A stretch of DNA of 41,175 nucleotides from Verrucomicrobiota bacterium (GCA_008933045.1 WBXJ01000001.1:1-41175); one strand, 5' to 3'; positions 17,910 to 26,393 are shown, counted from the first letter of the stretch. Notes: generated by a model not told the origin, from the letters alone. Translations and numbers: made by a program.

Positions 17910-18878
17910 TTATTTGAGTTCCGGATCCTTTTGAGCGTCGGCTTTTCGGTAAAGCCTCGTGGGAATCAGTGTCTGAGGCGGCAATGTTTCACCATTGGAA
18001 TGGCGGATGATTGATTCGACAATTTGGATTCCCATTTTGTCAGGAAACTGAATCGGATCTGCGTAAAGTTTGCCCTCTTTGATAGCCTGTTTTCCTTCAG
18101 GTTGGCCATCGAAACCGATAATCACCACTTGAGTTTTCCCCGCTTTTTCGAGGGCCGCCCGTGCTCCCAAAGCTGAGGGGTCGTTGATAGCAAAGATGCC
18201 CCTTAATTCGGGATGCGCCTGCAGGGCGTCCTCAGCAGCCTTGTAGCCCATATCCTTGGCTCCACCGCTTTCCAGTTCAGTCACGATCTCGATCTTCCCT
18301 TTACCGGCCGCATTATGGGCCTTAATAGATTCCCGAAAGCCATTCACTCGCAAAATGCAGGACTCGGCTTGCTTAAAGTGAAGCACCGCAACCTTTCCAC
18401 CCGCCTCACCCAACGCTTCGATCATGGCTACAGCTGCGTCCTTGCCTCCGCCAAAATTATCGGAAGCAATCTGGGTGACGATCTTCACACCGGGTTCGTT
18501 ACAGGGAATATCGACTGTAAAAACAGGAATGCCGGCTGCATTCGCTTCCTGAATCACCGGAATGATTGACTTCGAATCGCAGGGACTCAGAACAATCGCG
18601 CTCACTTTTTTAACAATGAAATCCTTGATTTGATTACTTTGCTTTGCGACGTCTTTATCTCCACTCACGACAATCGTCGTATACCCGTGCTTCTTACCCT
18701 CAGCGGTGATGTTGTCGCCGATGACTTGGAAGAAGGGGTTGTCTAGCGCGAGAAGGGAAACACCAATCGTCCCTCGGCTCTTCGGCGCAGTAGGCACTTC
18801 GCTTCGATCCGTCGACCTACCGCAACCGGCAAAAAGCCCGAGAGTGCAAAACAGGAGTGTAAAAATTCTGTGTTTCAT
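17910..18878 (-). CDS. RbsB-like sugar-binding lipoprotein of ABC importer
   Basis: 322 residues. The signal peptide ends in the lipobox LFAGC (Cys19), so the mature protein is lipid-anchored and not free in the periplasm as in E. coli RbsB. The body is the type I periplasmic-binding fold (Peripl_BP_4): TIGVSLLALDNPFFQVIGD, SAIVLSPCDSKSIIPVIQEA, GIPVFTVDIP, GGKVAVLHFKQAESCILRVN, LRGIFAINDPSALGARAALE and VVIIGFDGQPEG. These resemble ribose-binding proteins. It is first in its operon, ahead of the ATPase and permease. A 166-base divergent region separates it from dapL and probably holds both promoters; an AT-rich imperfect palindrome at 18927-18946 is a weak operator candidate. Confidence 0.93.
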   Translation of the reverse strand: MKHRIFTLLFCTLGLFAGCGRSTDRSEVPTAPKSRGTIGVSLLALDNPFFQVIGDNITAEGKKHGYTTIVVSGDKDVAKQSNQIKDFIVKKVSAIVLSPCDSKSIIPVIQEANAAGIPVFTVDIPCNEPGVKIVTQIASDNFGGGKDAAVAMIEALGEAGGKVAVLHFKQAESCILRVNGFRESIKAHNAAGKGKIEIVTELESGGAKDMGYKAAEDALQAHPELRGIFAINDPSALGARAALEKAGKTQVVIIGFDGQPEGKQAIKEGKLYADPIQFPDKMGIQIVESIIRHSNGETLPPQTLIPTRLYRKADAQKDPELK

Positions 18879-19044
18879 GGTTATCAGTTTGCTTTCTATT
18901 TAAGGTCAAAAACCTGAGTGTGGATAGCATTTTTAAAAAAGTATGCACCTCGAGTTGAGTTCCAGCAGCTCAAACACACACAAACGAGACCATCGAAGTC
19001 TTGCCTCCAGATTTGGCTTTGGATACCCTCTCATTGGTTGATTT

Positions 19045-20292
19045 ATGTCCGATTCTTACATTCAAAATCTTTTTGCTGATCGTATCGGTGGAGCCCAATA
19101 CGGGAAATCCACCGCCATTTACAAATTCGAGAAGATCAAGCGGGCTAAGCGGGCTGCGCTTTTAGCCAATCCCGGAGCGGAGATCATCGATATGGGCGTT
19201 GGTGAGCCGGATGAAATGGCTTTTCCTCAAGTGGTGGCAGAGTTACATCAGGAGGCTCTCAAGCCAGAGAATCGCGGTTACGCCGACAATGGGGATTCAG
19301 TGCTCAAGCAGGCCGCCGCCCGTTATATGGAGCGCGTTTATGGCGTCTCCGGAATCAACCCTGAGACTCAGGTCATGCACTCGATCGGTTCGAAAGCCGC
19401 ACTTTCGATTCTTCCTGCTGTGTTGATCAACCCGGGGGAATACGTGATCATGACGACACCCGGATACCCCGTGTTCGGCACCCACGCCAAATACTACAAC
19501 GGGTGCGTGCATAATCTACCGCTCCTTGAAGCGAATAATTTCCTGCCCGATCTCGGGTCAATTCCTAGCACTATCCTCAGCAAAGCCAAAGTGTTGGTAC
19601 TCAATTACCCAAACAATCCGACAGGTGCGAGTGCCACGCCTGAGTTTTTTGCGGAGGTCGTTGCGTTTGCGAAACAACATCAACTCGTAGTGATCCACGA
19701 CGCGGCTTACTCCTCGTTAGTATTCGACGGAAAACCCTTGAGTTTCCTAGCGACCCCCGGGGCGATGGATGTCGGCATCGAACTTCATTCCACAAGCAAG
19801 ACCTTCAACATGACAGGTTGGCGCTGTGGGTTCGTGGTGGGAAATCCGCTTTTGGTAAAAGCTTATGGCGATGTCAAAGACAACACCGATTCCGGCCAGT
19901 TTCTAGCCATTCAACACGCCTCAGCGTTTTGCTTTGATCACCCCGAAATTACTCAACAAATCGCGACGAAGTATTCTCGTCGAATGGATTCTCTGGTAGC
20001 TCTATTGATGAAGGCGGGTTTTGCCGTCACCAAACCTAAAGGCTCCTTTTTCTTGTATGTGAAGGCACCCACGGCTGCGACCAATCCGGATGGTTCGCGC
20101 ATTCTGTTTAAAACCGCCGAAGACGTCTCCCAGTGGTTAATTACAGATAAGTTGATCTCGACAGTGCCTTGGGATGATGCGGGTGCTTACTTGCGATTTA
20201 GTGTCACCTTCGTTGCCAAGGATGCAAAAGATGAGGATCGAGTGCTGGCTGAAATTGCGCTTCGACTTGGTGATGTTCAGTTCAGCTTTTGA
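19045..20292 (+). CDS. dapL: LL-diaminopimelate aminotransferase
   Basis: 415 residues, a fold type I PLP aminotransferase. Key segments: GGAQYGKSTAIYKFEKIK and IIDMGVGEPDEMAFP near the start, NRGYADNGDSVLKQAAARYM, LNYPNNPTGASATPEF, HDAAYSSLVFDG and the PLP-lysine motif STSKTFNMTGWRCGF. The GVGEPDE and YADNG motifs are those of LL-DAP aminotransferase, which converts tetrahydrodipicolinate directly to LL-diaminopimelate with glutamate as amino donor. It feeds lysine and peptidoglycan synthesis and bypasses DapC/D/E. This route is known in plants, Chlamydia and Verrucomicrobia. It stands alone, divergent from the sugar importer and convergent with deoC (28-base gap). Confidence 0.93.
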   Translation: MSDSYIQNLFADRIGGAQYGKSTAIYKFEKIKRAKRAALLANPGAEIIDMGVGEPDEMAFPQVVAELHQEALKPENRGYADNGDSVLKQAAARYMERVYGVSGINPETQVMHSIGSKAALSILPAVLINPGEYVIMTTPGYPVFGTHAKYYNGCVHNLPLLEANNFLPDLGSIPSTILSKAKVLVLNYPNNPTGASATPEFFAEVVAFAKQHQLVVIHDAAYSSLVFDGKPLSFLATPGAMDVGIELHSTSKTFNMTGWRCGFVVGNPLLVKAYGDVKDNTDSGQFLAIQHASAFCFDHPEITQQIATKYSRRMDSLVALLMKAGFAVTKPKGSFFLYVKAPTAATNPDGSRILFKTAEDVSQWLITDKLISTVPWDDAGAYLRFSVTFVAKDAKDEDRVLAEIALRLGDVQFSF

Positions 20293-20320
20293 GTGAACTG
20301 AGTTTCCAAGTTTCACTGAA

Positions 20321-21115
20321 TCAGTATTGGCCTGTGCCTAATTGCGCGGGCTGTGCGTTTTCGGGTGGATTTGATTCCTCGGATATTTCTCTTCGACGAT
20401 AGTCCTCGAGGATGGCGGCGGTGGCGGAGGCTCCGCACCGGCTGGCACCAAGGTCTCGGACGAGGATGAGTCCATCCAAATCTCGCACCCCACCAGCAGC
20501 TTTAATCTGAACTCTAGGGGAACAGGAGGCTCGCATGAGACGCAGGTCGTGCTCAGTCGCTCCCTGATAACTGTATTTGCCGTCGGATCCTTTGATGAAA
20601 CCATACCCTGTGGAGGTCTTCACCCAGTCAGCTCCTGCATGCTCACAAATCTGACAAAGCTTGCGTTTAAATTCGTCGCTGGACAGGCCAGCACCACCCG
20701 TCGTGAGGTAATCATTTTCAAAGATCACCTTCACCAGTGCTCCTCGGTCGTGGGCTTCACGGCAAACCGTTTGAACGTCTCGTTCGACGTAATCCCAGTC
20801 TCCGCTCATCGCCTTGCCCACATTGATCACCATGTCGATTTCTGTTGCACCATCCTTGCAAGCGATCTCAGTTTCGTATCGCTTTGATTCCGTGGTGCTA
20901 TTTCCGTGAGGAAAACCAATGACGCAACCGACGATCACGCCCGTACCGCGTAAAATCTCGACTGCTTGCCGCACGGCATAGGGCTTGATGCAAACAGAGG
21001 CTACCTGATATTTCGCGGCGAGTTTGCACCCATCCTCAAGCTCTTGATCACTCAGTGTCGGTTGCAACAGCGAATGGTCGATCATCTTAGCCAGCTCAGA
21101 ATAGGTGTATTTCAT
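20321..21115 (-). CDS. deoC: Deoxyribose-phosphate aldolase
   Basis: 264 residues from the ATG at 21113-21115 (MKYTYSELAKMIDHSLLQPT), which fits the family. A start at 21226 would overlap the ABC-F gene and add unrelated residues. Active-site segments: LVKVIFENDYLT with the helper Lys, WVKTSTGYGFIKG with the Schiff-base Lys, and VQIKAAGGVRDLDG. It splits 2-deoxyribose 5-phosphate into glyceraldehyde 3-phosphate and acetaldehyde. It lies 65 bases after the ABC-F gene on the same strand, perhaps by read-through, and a few kilobases from the ribose-type importer. Together these suggest pentose or nucleoside salvage. No deoxyribokinase or nucleoside phosphorylase is seen in the window. Confidence 0.95.
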   Translation of the reverse strand: MKYTYSELAKMIDHSLLQPTLSDQELEDGCKLAAKYQVASVCIKPYAVRQAVEILRGTGVIVGCVIGFPHGNSTTESKRYETEIACKDGATEIDMVINVGKAMSGDWDYVERDVQTVCREAHDRGALVKVIFENDYLTTGGAGLSSDEFKRKLCQICEHAGADWVKTSTGYGFIKGSDGKYSYQGATEHDLRLMRASCSPRVQIKAAGGVRDLDGLILVRDLGASRCGASATAAILEDYRRREISEESNPPENAQPAQLGTGQY

Positions 21116-21180
21116 AACTAAATTGCGAACACCAGAAATCTCACAACAAAGGATCAAAAAATCAAGTCGAGCGAGGTGAG

Positions 21181-23106
21181 TTACTTTTTTTCGATCGCGG
21201 CAAGTGTGGCTGAGGCTACTTCCCACTCAGTAGTTTTTTGCGCCAGTTCATCCACCGTCGTGGAGAGTTCGCGGTTAAGGTGCAGTGCTACACCTGCTTT
21301 TGCATAGGTCTCAGGTTTTTCCATTTCCATCGCCAATTCCTCCTGCTTAGTTTCGAGATCTGCGATTTCCTTTTCAAGTGATTTTACTTTGTTCTGCCAC
21401 ATCCAGAGTTCCTTTGATTTCACCTGGCGTTCTCCAATCTCGATCCGTTTTTCTTCCTTAGACTTTGCAGGTTTTTTCTCTGCTGGAGGCTTTGGTGGAA
21501 CTGGAGTCATGGGTTGGCCTGCGGTTAAGGCGGCACGCGCGGAGGTCGCTTTCGTCTTCTCCAGATAGTATTCATAATTGCCCGCGTACCGAGTGAGCCG
21601 ACCAGCATTCACATGCACGACATTATTTCCTAACGCCCGGATGAAATAAACATCGTGGCTGATGAAAATAATCGTTCCTTGATACTGAGTCAGGGCTTCC
21701 ACCAGAGCATCAATACTGGGCATGTCCAAGTGGGTCGTCGGCTCGTCCATGAGCAGAAGGTTGGGCGGATTTAGAAGCAACTTTACGAGGGCGAGTCGAC
21801 TTTTCTCACCACCGCTTAACACGTTTACCTTCTTAAAGACATCGTCGCCACGAAATAGAAACGAACCGAGGACTGTGCGGATGTATTGTTCTGTCACACG
21901 CTGAGGGGTGTCCATCGCTTCCTCAAGCACAGTACGCTTCATATCGAGCGTGTCGCCGCGATATTGCGCGAAGTAACCTTCCTTGGCGTTATGCCCCAGC
22001 GTTCGCACGCCTTGTTGGGGAACAAGCACTCCCGCCAAAATCTTGAGCAATGTCGATTTACCTGAACCATTGGGGCCGACCAGAACTGTGCGTTCCCCGC
22101 GTTCAGCCTCGAACTCCATTCCTGCATACACGATATTGGAACCGTAGGCATGATGGATATTTTCCAGCGAGATGACTTTTTGACCGCTGCGCTGCGGTTG
22201 AGGAAAAGTAAAACCGAGCGTTTTTGCTTCTGCGACGGGTGCTTCGATCTTCTCCATCCGCTCCACTTGCTTTAACTTGCTTTGAGCTTGGGCTGCCTTG
22301 CTGGCTTTGGCTCGAAACCGAACCACGAATTCCATCAGGTGCGCGATCTCTTTCTGCTGGTTGTTATAAGCCGCCAAGAGTTGCACTTCAAAAGCCGCTC
22401 GCTGCTCGAGATAGTTTTCGTAATTACCTTTGTAACGGATCAGCTTTTGTTGGCGGATTTCGATGATCGAACCGACGAGTTGATTCAGAAATTCGCGGTC
22501 GTGCGAAATCATCAGAATCGCACCGGGATAATATTGCAGGTAATCCTGAAACCACAGCAACGTCTCAAGGTCGAGATGGTTTGTGGGCTCATCCAACATC
22601 AATAAATCCGGTTCCTGCACCAACAGGCGTCCAAGATGTGCACGCATCACCCATCCACCGCTGAGTTCACGAGCCGGACGGTCGTAATCCTTCTCGCGAA
22701 AACCGAGACCCGCCAAAATCTGTTTAGCCTTTGCCTCAAAAGAATATCCGCCGAGCGAATCATATTCTTGCTTCGCCTCATCCCTTTCCCACTCTTCCGA
22801 CGATTCACGCATTTTTTTCCGCGCTGCGATGAACTCATCGGAGATAGCCGTGGCAAGTTCAATCACAGTCTCGTCACCAACTGGCGCACTTTCCTGCGGG
22901 AGAAAACCCACAGTGGAGCCCCGTTGAAAATGGATTGTTCCCTCGTCGGGTTCATCCGTTTTCAGCACAAGGGAAAAGAACGTGGATTTGCCAGCTCCGT
23001 TGGGGCCGACTAGTCCGATACGATCCTCGCGGTTGACTTGGACATTCGCGTCGGCGAACAGAACACGGCCACTGAATGATTTGGAGACTCCAGAAATGGT
23101 AAGCAT
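21181..23106 (-). CDS. ABC-F family ATPase (ribosome-associated, Uup/YheS-like)
   Basis: 641 residues: two ABC domains on one chain, with no membrane helices. First domain: Walker A GPNGAGKST, signature LSGGWVMRAHLGRLL, Walker B LLMLDEPTNHLD. Second domain: Walker A GPNGSGKST, signature LSGGEKSRLALVKLL, Walker B LLLMDEPTTHLD. The inter-domain linker (about 240-300; charged, KASKAAQAQSKLKQVERME) corresponds to the P-site tRNA-interaction motif. A C-terminal coiled coil (about 555-641) follows a Pro/Lys-rich stretch. ABC-F proteins act on ribosomes, some relieving stalling and some giving antibiotic resistance. The subclass is not fixed by reading alone. The gene is preceded by an unusual leader with mini-ORFs and a terminator. 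Confidence 0.94.
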   Translation of the reverse strand: MLTISGVSKSFSGRVLFADANVQVNREDRIGLVGPNGAGKSTFFSLVLKTDEPDEGTIHFQRGSTVGFLPQESAPVGDETVIELATAISDEFIAARKKMRESSEEWERDEAKQEYDSLGGYSFEAKAKQILAGLGFREKDYDRPARELSGGWVMRAHLGRLLVQEPDLLMLDEPTNHLDLETLLWFQDYLQYYPGAILMISHDREFLNQLVGSIIEIRQQKLIRYKGNYENYLEQRAAFEVQLLAAYNNQQKEIAHLMEFVVRFRAKASKAAQAQSKLKQVERMEKIEAPVAEAKTLGFTFPQPQRSGQKVISLENIHHAYGSNIVYAGMEFEAERGERTVLVGPNGSGKSTLLKILAGVLVPQQGVRTLGHNAKEGYFAQYRGDTLDMKRTVLEEAMDTPQRVTEQYIRTVLGSFLFRGDDVFKKVNVLSGGEKSRLALVKLLLNPPNLLLMDEPTTHLDMPSIDALVEALTQYQGTIIFISHDVYFIRALGNNVVHVNAGRLTRYAGNYEYYLEKTKATSARAALTAGQPMTPVPPKPPAEKKPAKSKEEKRIEIGERQVKSKELWMWQNKVKSLEKEIADLETKQEELAMEMEKPETYAKAGVALHLNRELSTTVDELAQKTTEWEVASATLAAIEKK

Positions 23107-23130
23107 GGGCTTTCTTAAAACTAAGGCTGA

Positions 23131-23163
23131 AAGAATGAAAAAGCGGCAGGATCTCTGCCGCTT
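23131..23163 (-). terminator. Intrinsic terminator 25-57 bases before the ABC-F start codon
   Basis: A perfect 9-base stem (AAGCGGCAG and CTGCCGCTT) with a 5-base loop is followed on the minus strand by CTTTTTCATTC. It lies between the end of a 29-codon mini-ORF (23185) and the ABC-F ATG (23106). It is either the end of a small transcript or an attenuator in the ABC-F leader. Confidence 0.8.
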
Positions 23164-23184
23164 CTTGAGATTGTAAGTTAAATA

Positions 23185-23274
23185 CTAGGCGACGCCTACG
23201 GCTGTGACCGGGACAGAGCCCAAGTCCTGACGCCGCTGCGTCATGGTGCTAAATAATTCGTCATCTGCGCGCAT
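23185..23274 (-). CDS. Possible leader peptide or small protein upstream of the ABC-F gene
   Basis: A 29-codon frame from the ATG at 23272-23274 encodes MRADDELFSTMTQRRQDLG followed by SVPVTAVGVA and TAG. Its composition looks protein-like, with no rare run, but there is no clear ribosome-binding site. It ends 22 bases before a terminator hairpin that precedes the ABC-F gene. A second 17-codon frame (23261-23314; GTG start, VNYFDWNNYLRPSDARR) overlaps its start in the neighbouring frame and ends at TGA. I do not recognise either peptide. They could be attenuator leader peptides, one small frameshifted gene, or chance. Confidence 0.4.
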   Translation of the reverse strand: MRADDELFSTMTQRRQDLGSVPVTAVGVA

Positions 23275-23337
23275 CCGACGGACGCAGGTAGTTATTCCAA
23301 TCAAAATAGTTCACGGATTCAAAATCTCTTCTTCGGT

Positions 23338-23407
23338 CAAACTGGAACACTCCAATTCTGACTAATGAATGCCGTCGCCAGACAAGATATCAGTTTTGTC
23401 CAGTTTG
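23338..23407. repeat. 9-base inverted repeat in the ABC-F leader region
   Basis: CAAACTGGA (23338-23346) and its complement TCCAGTTTG (23399-23407) enclose 52 bases. A minus-strand transcript could fold here, upstream of the mini-ORFs. A shorter dyad AACTGGA-ACAC-TCCAATT overlaps one arm (23340-23356). The rest of 23107-23439 contains only the mini-ORFs and the terminator described separately. Confidence 0.45.
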
Positions 23408-23439
23408 GCAAATCATCCGTTCTCGCGCCGTAACCGGCC

Positions 23440-23643
23440 TCACTGTGGGAACAAGATCGATTCGGGCTTCGCAACAGTTCCGGCGAGCACAGCTCCCTCG
23501 CTTTGAGTCACTGCGGTAGTGCCGACGCCTGATAGAAATAGCGATGTTGGCGAAATGCTATGAGATCCGCTAAATCCACCACACCCGCACGCGTTGATGA
23601 GGAGCACGCCTGTGATCGTCAACCAGACAGTTTTGCAGTTCAT
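23440..23643 (-). CDS. Small predicted lipoprotein of unknown function
   Basis: About 67 residues from the ATG at 23643 (preceded by AAGGATGAGG, a usable ribosome-binding site); an ATG two codons upstream (23649) is equally open. The N-terminus MNCKTVWLTITGVLLINACG has a short hydrophobic core and a plausible lipobox (INAC), followed by a Gly/Ser-rich stretch (GCGGFSGSHSISPTSLF) and a mixed tail. The ISPTSLFLSGVGT piece faintly recalls the first strand of bacterial Ig-like domains, but the protein is far too short for one. It lies divergent from acs and upstream of the ABC-F leader. No function can be assigned; it may be a real small envelope protein or a remnant. Confidence 0.45.
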   Translation of the reverse strand: MNCKTVWLTITGVLLINACGCGGFSGSHSISPTSLFLSGVGTTAVTQSEGAVLAGTVAKPESILFPQ

Positions 23644-23790
23644 CCTCATCCTTGCACTGTAAGCTCAATTTGTTTCCGCGCAACCTTGAACAAATCTCTA
23701 AAAAGTGCGATTTGAGTTACTGATGATGCGATGGTGTTCGAGGTTGACGGAGGCTATCGGCTTTCTAAGATGACGTGATTGAAGCCACTT

Positions 23791-25803
23791 ATGAGTCACA
23801 AACCTGCGGTAACATCGACGAATATCCTCACGATGCAGCAAGAGGGAAGGGTGTTTCCTCCCGATAAGAATTTCTCAGTCGGTGCGCATATCAAGTCGAT
23901 GGCGCATTACCGAAAGCTTTATCGCGAGTCGATCGAGAATCCCGAAAAATATTGGGATCGTGAAGCCAAGCAAGAATTGGTCTGGATGAAACCTTGGAAA
24001 AAGGTGCTCCAGTTTAAAGCTCCCCATGCGAAATGGTTTATTGGTGGCCAGCTCAATGTCAGCGCGAACTGTCTGGATAAGCACCTCAATACCGCGACGG
24101 CAAACAAAGCTGCCATCATCTGGGAGGGCGAACCGTCAGCACCCGGGAAATCTGGCGAAGAGCGTGTGTTGACTTATCGCCAGTTGCATCGCGAGGTGTG
24201 CCTGTTTGCCAACGTCCTTAAGAAACATGGTGTTGGCAAAGGGGATCGCGTGATTGTTTACCTTCCGATGATCCCCGAGGCGGCGGTCGCGATGCTCGCT
24301 TGCACGCGCATCGGGGCGGTTCACTCCGTAGTTTTTGGGGGGTTCAGTGCCCAATCGGTTGCCGATCGAATTTTCGATTGTCAGGCCAAAATGGTGATCA
24401 CTTCGGATGGTGGCTTCCGCCGTGGGTCGGTAGTTCCTCTCAAGAAAAGCGTCGATGAAGCTCTGGTTCTTAAAGATGCGAAGGGGCAACTGCTGGCCAA
24501 GACGATCGAGAAAGTGGTTGTTGTGCGTCGGACCGAGAACGCCGTTCACATCCAAGCGGGCAGGGATGTGTGGTGGCATCAGGAACTGGAGACTGTTCCT
24601 GTTCACTGTCCACCTGCAAAAATGGACAGCGAAGCTCCGTTGTTCATTCTTTATACGAGTGGTTCAACCGGAAAGCCCAAGGGTATTTTGCATTCCACAG
24701 CGGGCTACTTACTGGGTGCGAAGATCACCTCCAAATATGTTTTTGATTTACGCGAAACGGATGTTTACTGGTGTACCGCCGATATTGGCTGGGTCACTGG
24801 CCATAGTTACGTAGTGTATGGGCCGCTGGCGAACGGAGCCACCAGTCTCATGTACGAAGGTGCTCCGAACTTTCCGGAGCCTGATCGTTTTTGGCGAATT
24901 ATTGCCAAATATGGCGTCACGGTTTTCTACACGGCACCTACGGCGATTCGTGCCTTCATGAAATGGGGTGTTGAATGGCCGAAAAAACACGACTTGAGTT
25001 CGCTCCGATTGTTAGGATCTGTAGGTGAACCGATCAATCCAGAGGCTTGGATGTGGTATCACGAAGTCATCGGAGGCAAACGGTGCCCCATTGTGGACAC
25101 GTGGTGGCAAACCGAGACCGGTGCCATCATGATCACCCCTTTACCGGGCGCGACGCCTACCAAACCAGGTTCGGCCACGTTGCCGTTCTTCGGAATTTTG
25201 CCCGAAGTCGTGGATGATCAGGGCCGCAAAGTACCGAAGAACTCCGGCGGAAAACTCGTCATCCGCATGCCATGGCCCAGTATGCTGCGCGGAATTTGGG
25301 GCGATCCGAAGCGGTTCAAGGAGACTTACTGGAGCGAAGTCAAAGGAAGTTACTTTACTGGCGATGGTTGCCGACAAGACAAGGAAGGTTATTTCTGGAT
25401 CGTTGGCCGAATCGATGACGTTCTGAATGTTGCTGGCCACCGCATCGGGACTGCCGAGGTTGAAAGTGCGTTGGTGAGTCATCCCGGTGTTGCCGAGGCG
25501 GCAGTTGTCGGGCGGCCCGATGCTCTGAAAGGCCAAGCATTGGTGGTTTTCGTTACACTCAAATCTGGCTACAAAAACCATCCCGGCCTGCGTGAGGAGT
25601 TACGTCAACATGTGGGCAAGGAGATTGGGCCGGTCGCCAAACCGGATGATATTCGGTTCGCGGAGGCGTTGCCAAAAACTCGTTCAGGAAAGATTATGCG
25701 GCGCCTACTGAAACAAATTGCTGCAGGAGGTGAGATCAAGGGAGATACCACGACGCTCGAAGATTTAAGCGTTTTGGAAAAACTCGGATCGAGCGAGGGT
25801 TAA
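23791..25803 (+). CDS. acs: Acetyl-CoA synthetase (AMP-forming)
   Basis: 670 residues from the ATG at 23791 (a TTG at 23779 is in frame but less likely). Adenylate-forming motifs are intact: the P-loop YTSGSTGKPKGILHST, WCTADIGWVTGHSYVVYGPL, VDTWWQTETGAIMITPLPG, SYFTGDGCRQDKEGYFWIVG, RIDDVLNVAGHRIGTAEVES and the C-terminal LPKTRSGKIMRRLL, whose Lys is the residue acetylated in regulated relatives. It converts acetate, ATP and CoA to acetyl-CoA. The length and the Trp in DTWWQTETG favour acetate over longer acids. A 125-base gap separates it from the D-amino-acid genes downstream. Acs may be its own unit or may head that operon. Confidence 0.97.
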   Translation: MSHKPAVTSTNILTMQQEGRVFPPDKNFSVGAHIKSMAHYRKLYRESIENPEKYWDREAKQELVWMKPWKKVLQFKAPHAKWFIGGQLNVSANCLDKHLNTATANKAAIIWEGEPSAPGKSGEERVLTYRQLHREVCLFANVLKKHGVGKGDRVIVYLPMIPEAAVAMLACTRIGAVHSVVFGGFSAQSVADRIFDCQAKMVITSDGGFRRGSVVPLKKSVDEALVLKDAKGQLLAKTIEKVVVVRRTENAVHIQAGRDVWWHQELETVPVHCPPAKMDSEAPLFILYTSGSTGKPKGILHSTAGYLLGAKITSKYVFDLRETDVYWCTADIGWVTGHSYVVYGPLANGATSLMYEGAPNFPEPDRFWRIIAKYGVTVFYTAPTAIRAFMKWGVEWPKKHDLSSLRLLGSVGEPINPEAWMWYHEVIGGKRCPIVDTWWQTETGAIMITPLPGATPTKPGSATLPFFGILPEVVDDQGRKVPKNSGGKLVIRMPWPSMLRGIWGDPKRFKETYWSEVKGSYFTGDGCRQDKEGYFWIVGRIDDVLNVAGHRIGTAEVESALVSHPGVAEAAVVGRPDALKGQALVVFVTLKSGYKNHPGLREELRQHVGKEIGPVAKPDDIRFAEALPKTRSGKIMRRLLKQIAAGGEIKGDTTTLEDLSVLEKLGSSEG

Positions 25804-25928
25804 GTTTCCTCGCGAACATATCCACATCACCCGATTGGAGCTGATTACGGCCAGCGCGTTCGGCTTCTGTCTAATGTTTTTCTGACTTTCAATGAGCAAA
25901 CGAATACCCCACTGTGAATAGCAACACC

Positions 25929-26393
25929 ATGAGCTACGAACGTCGTCTCCAAGAGTTACAACTTGAACTGCCACCCGCTCCGAAACCCATTGCGGTTTAT
26001 CGACCGCTGGTTATTTGCGGCAATCTTGCCTATGTCTCGGGCCATGGCCCTCTGAGATCGGATAAAACACTCATCACTGGCAAGGTGGGAGTCGAGTTAG
26101 ATTTGGCAGCAGGCAAGCTAGCCGCCCGTCAGGTGGGACTCGCAATCCTTGCCACGCTCAGAAGTGAACTAGGTTCCCTCGACCGTGTCTCACGCTTGAT
26201 CAAAGTTTTAGGGATGGTGAATTGCCCCTCAGACTTCCGCGAACATCCCGCTGTCATTAACGGCTGCAGTGAATTGTTTGCCGATGTCTTTGGCCGCGAC
26301 AACGGAATCGGTGCTCGGAGTGCGATTGGCATGGGATCGTTGCCCGGTGACATCGCTGTCGAGATCGAGGCCATCTTCGAACTGAAGGCATGA
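25929..26393 (+). CDS. Rid family (YjgF/UK114-like) enamine/imine deaminase
   Basis: 154 residues from the ATG at 25929; a GTG at 25914 would add five. The Rid fold is recognised from the glycine-rich YVSGHGPLRSD, the VSRLIKVLGMVNCPSDFREH helix-strand unit, and the C-terminal IGARSAIGMGSLPGDIAVEI. There Arg130 aligns with the catalytic Arg105 of E. coli RidA. The longer N-terminus suits the YjgF-like subgroup sometimes labelled endoribonuclease. RidA hydrolyses reactive 2-aminoacrylate to pyruvate and ammonia. The stop overlaps (ATGA) the start of a D-serine-dehydratase-like gene, whose product would release exactly that enamine, so the pairing is chemically sensible. The activity itself is inference. 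Confidence 0.88.
   Translation: MSYERRLQELQLELPPAPKPIAVYRPLVICGNLAYVSGHGPLRSDKTLITGKVGVELDLAAGKLAARQVGLAILATLRSELGSLDRVSRLIKVLGMVNCPSDFREHPAVINGCSELFADVFGRDNGIGARSAIGMGSLPGDIAVEIEAIFELKA

Noticed and set aside
18927..18946. AT-rich imperfect palindrome GCAT..ATGC upstream of rbsB as an operator
   Set aside because: It has low complexity and imperfect arms, no regulator gene is nearby, and it could easily be chance.
21116..21226. Longer DeoC start overlapping the ABC-F gene
   Set aside because: The extra residues are unlike DeoC and the ATG at 21115 gives the normal family N-terminus.
23141..23163. Hairpin read as a terminator for acs-side or plus-strand transcription
   Set aside because: The T-rich tail is on the minus strand only, and no plus-strand gene ends there.
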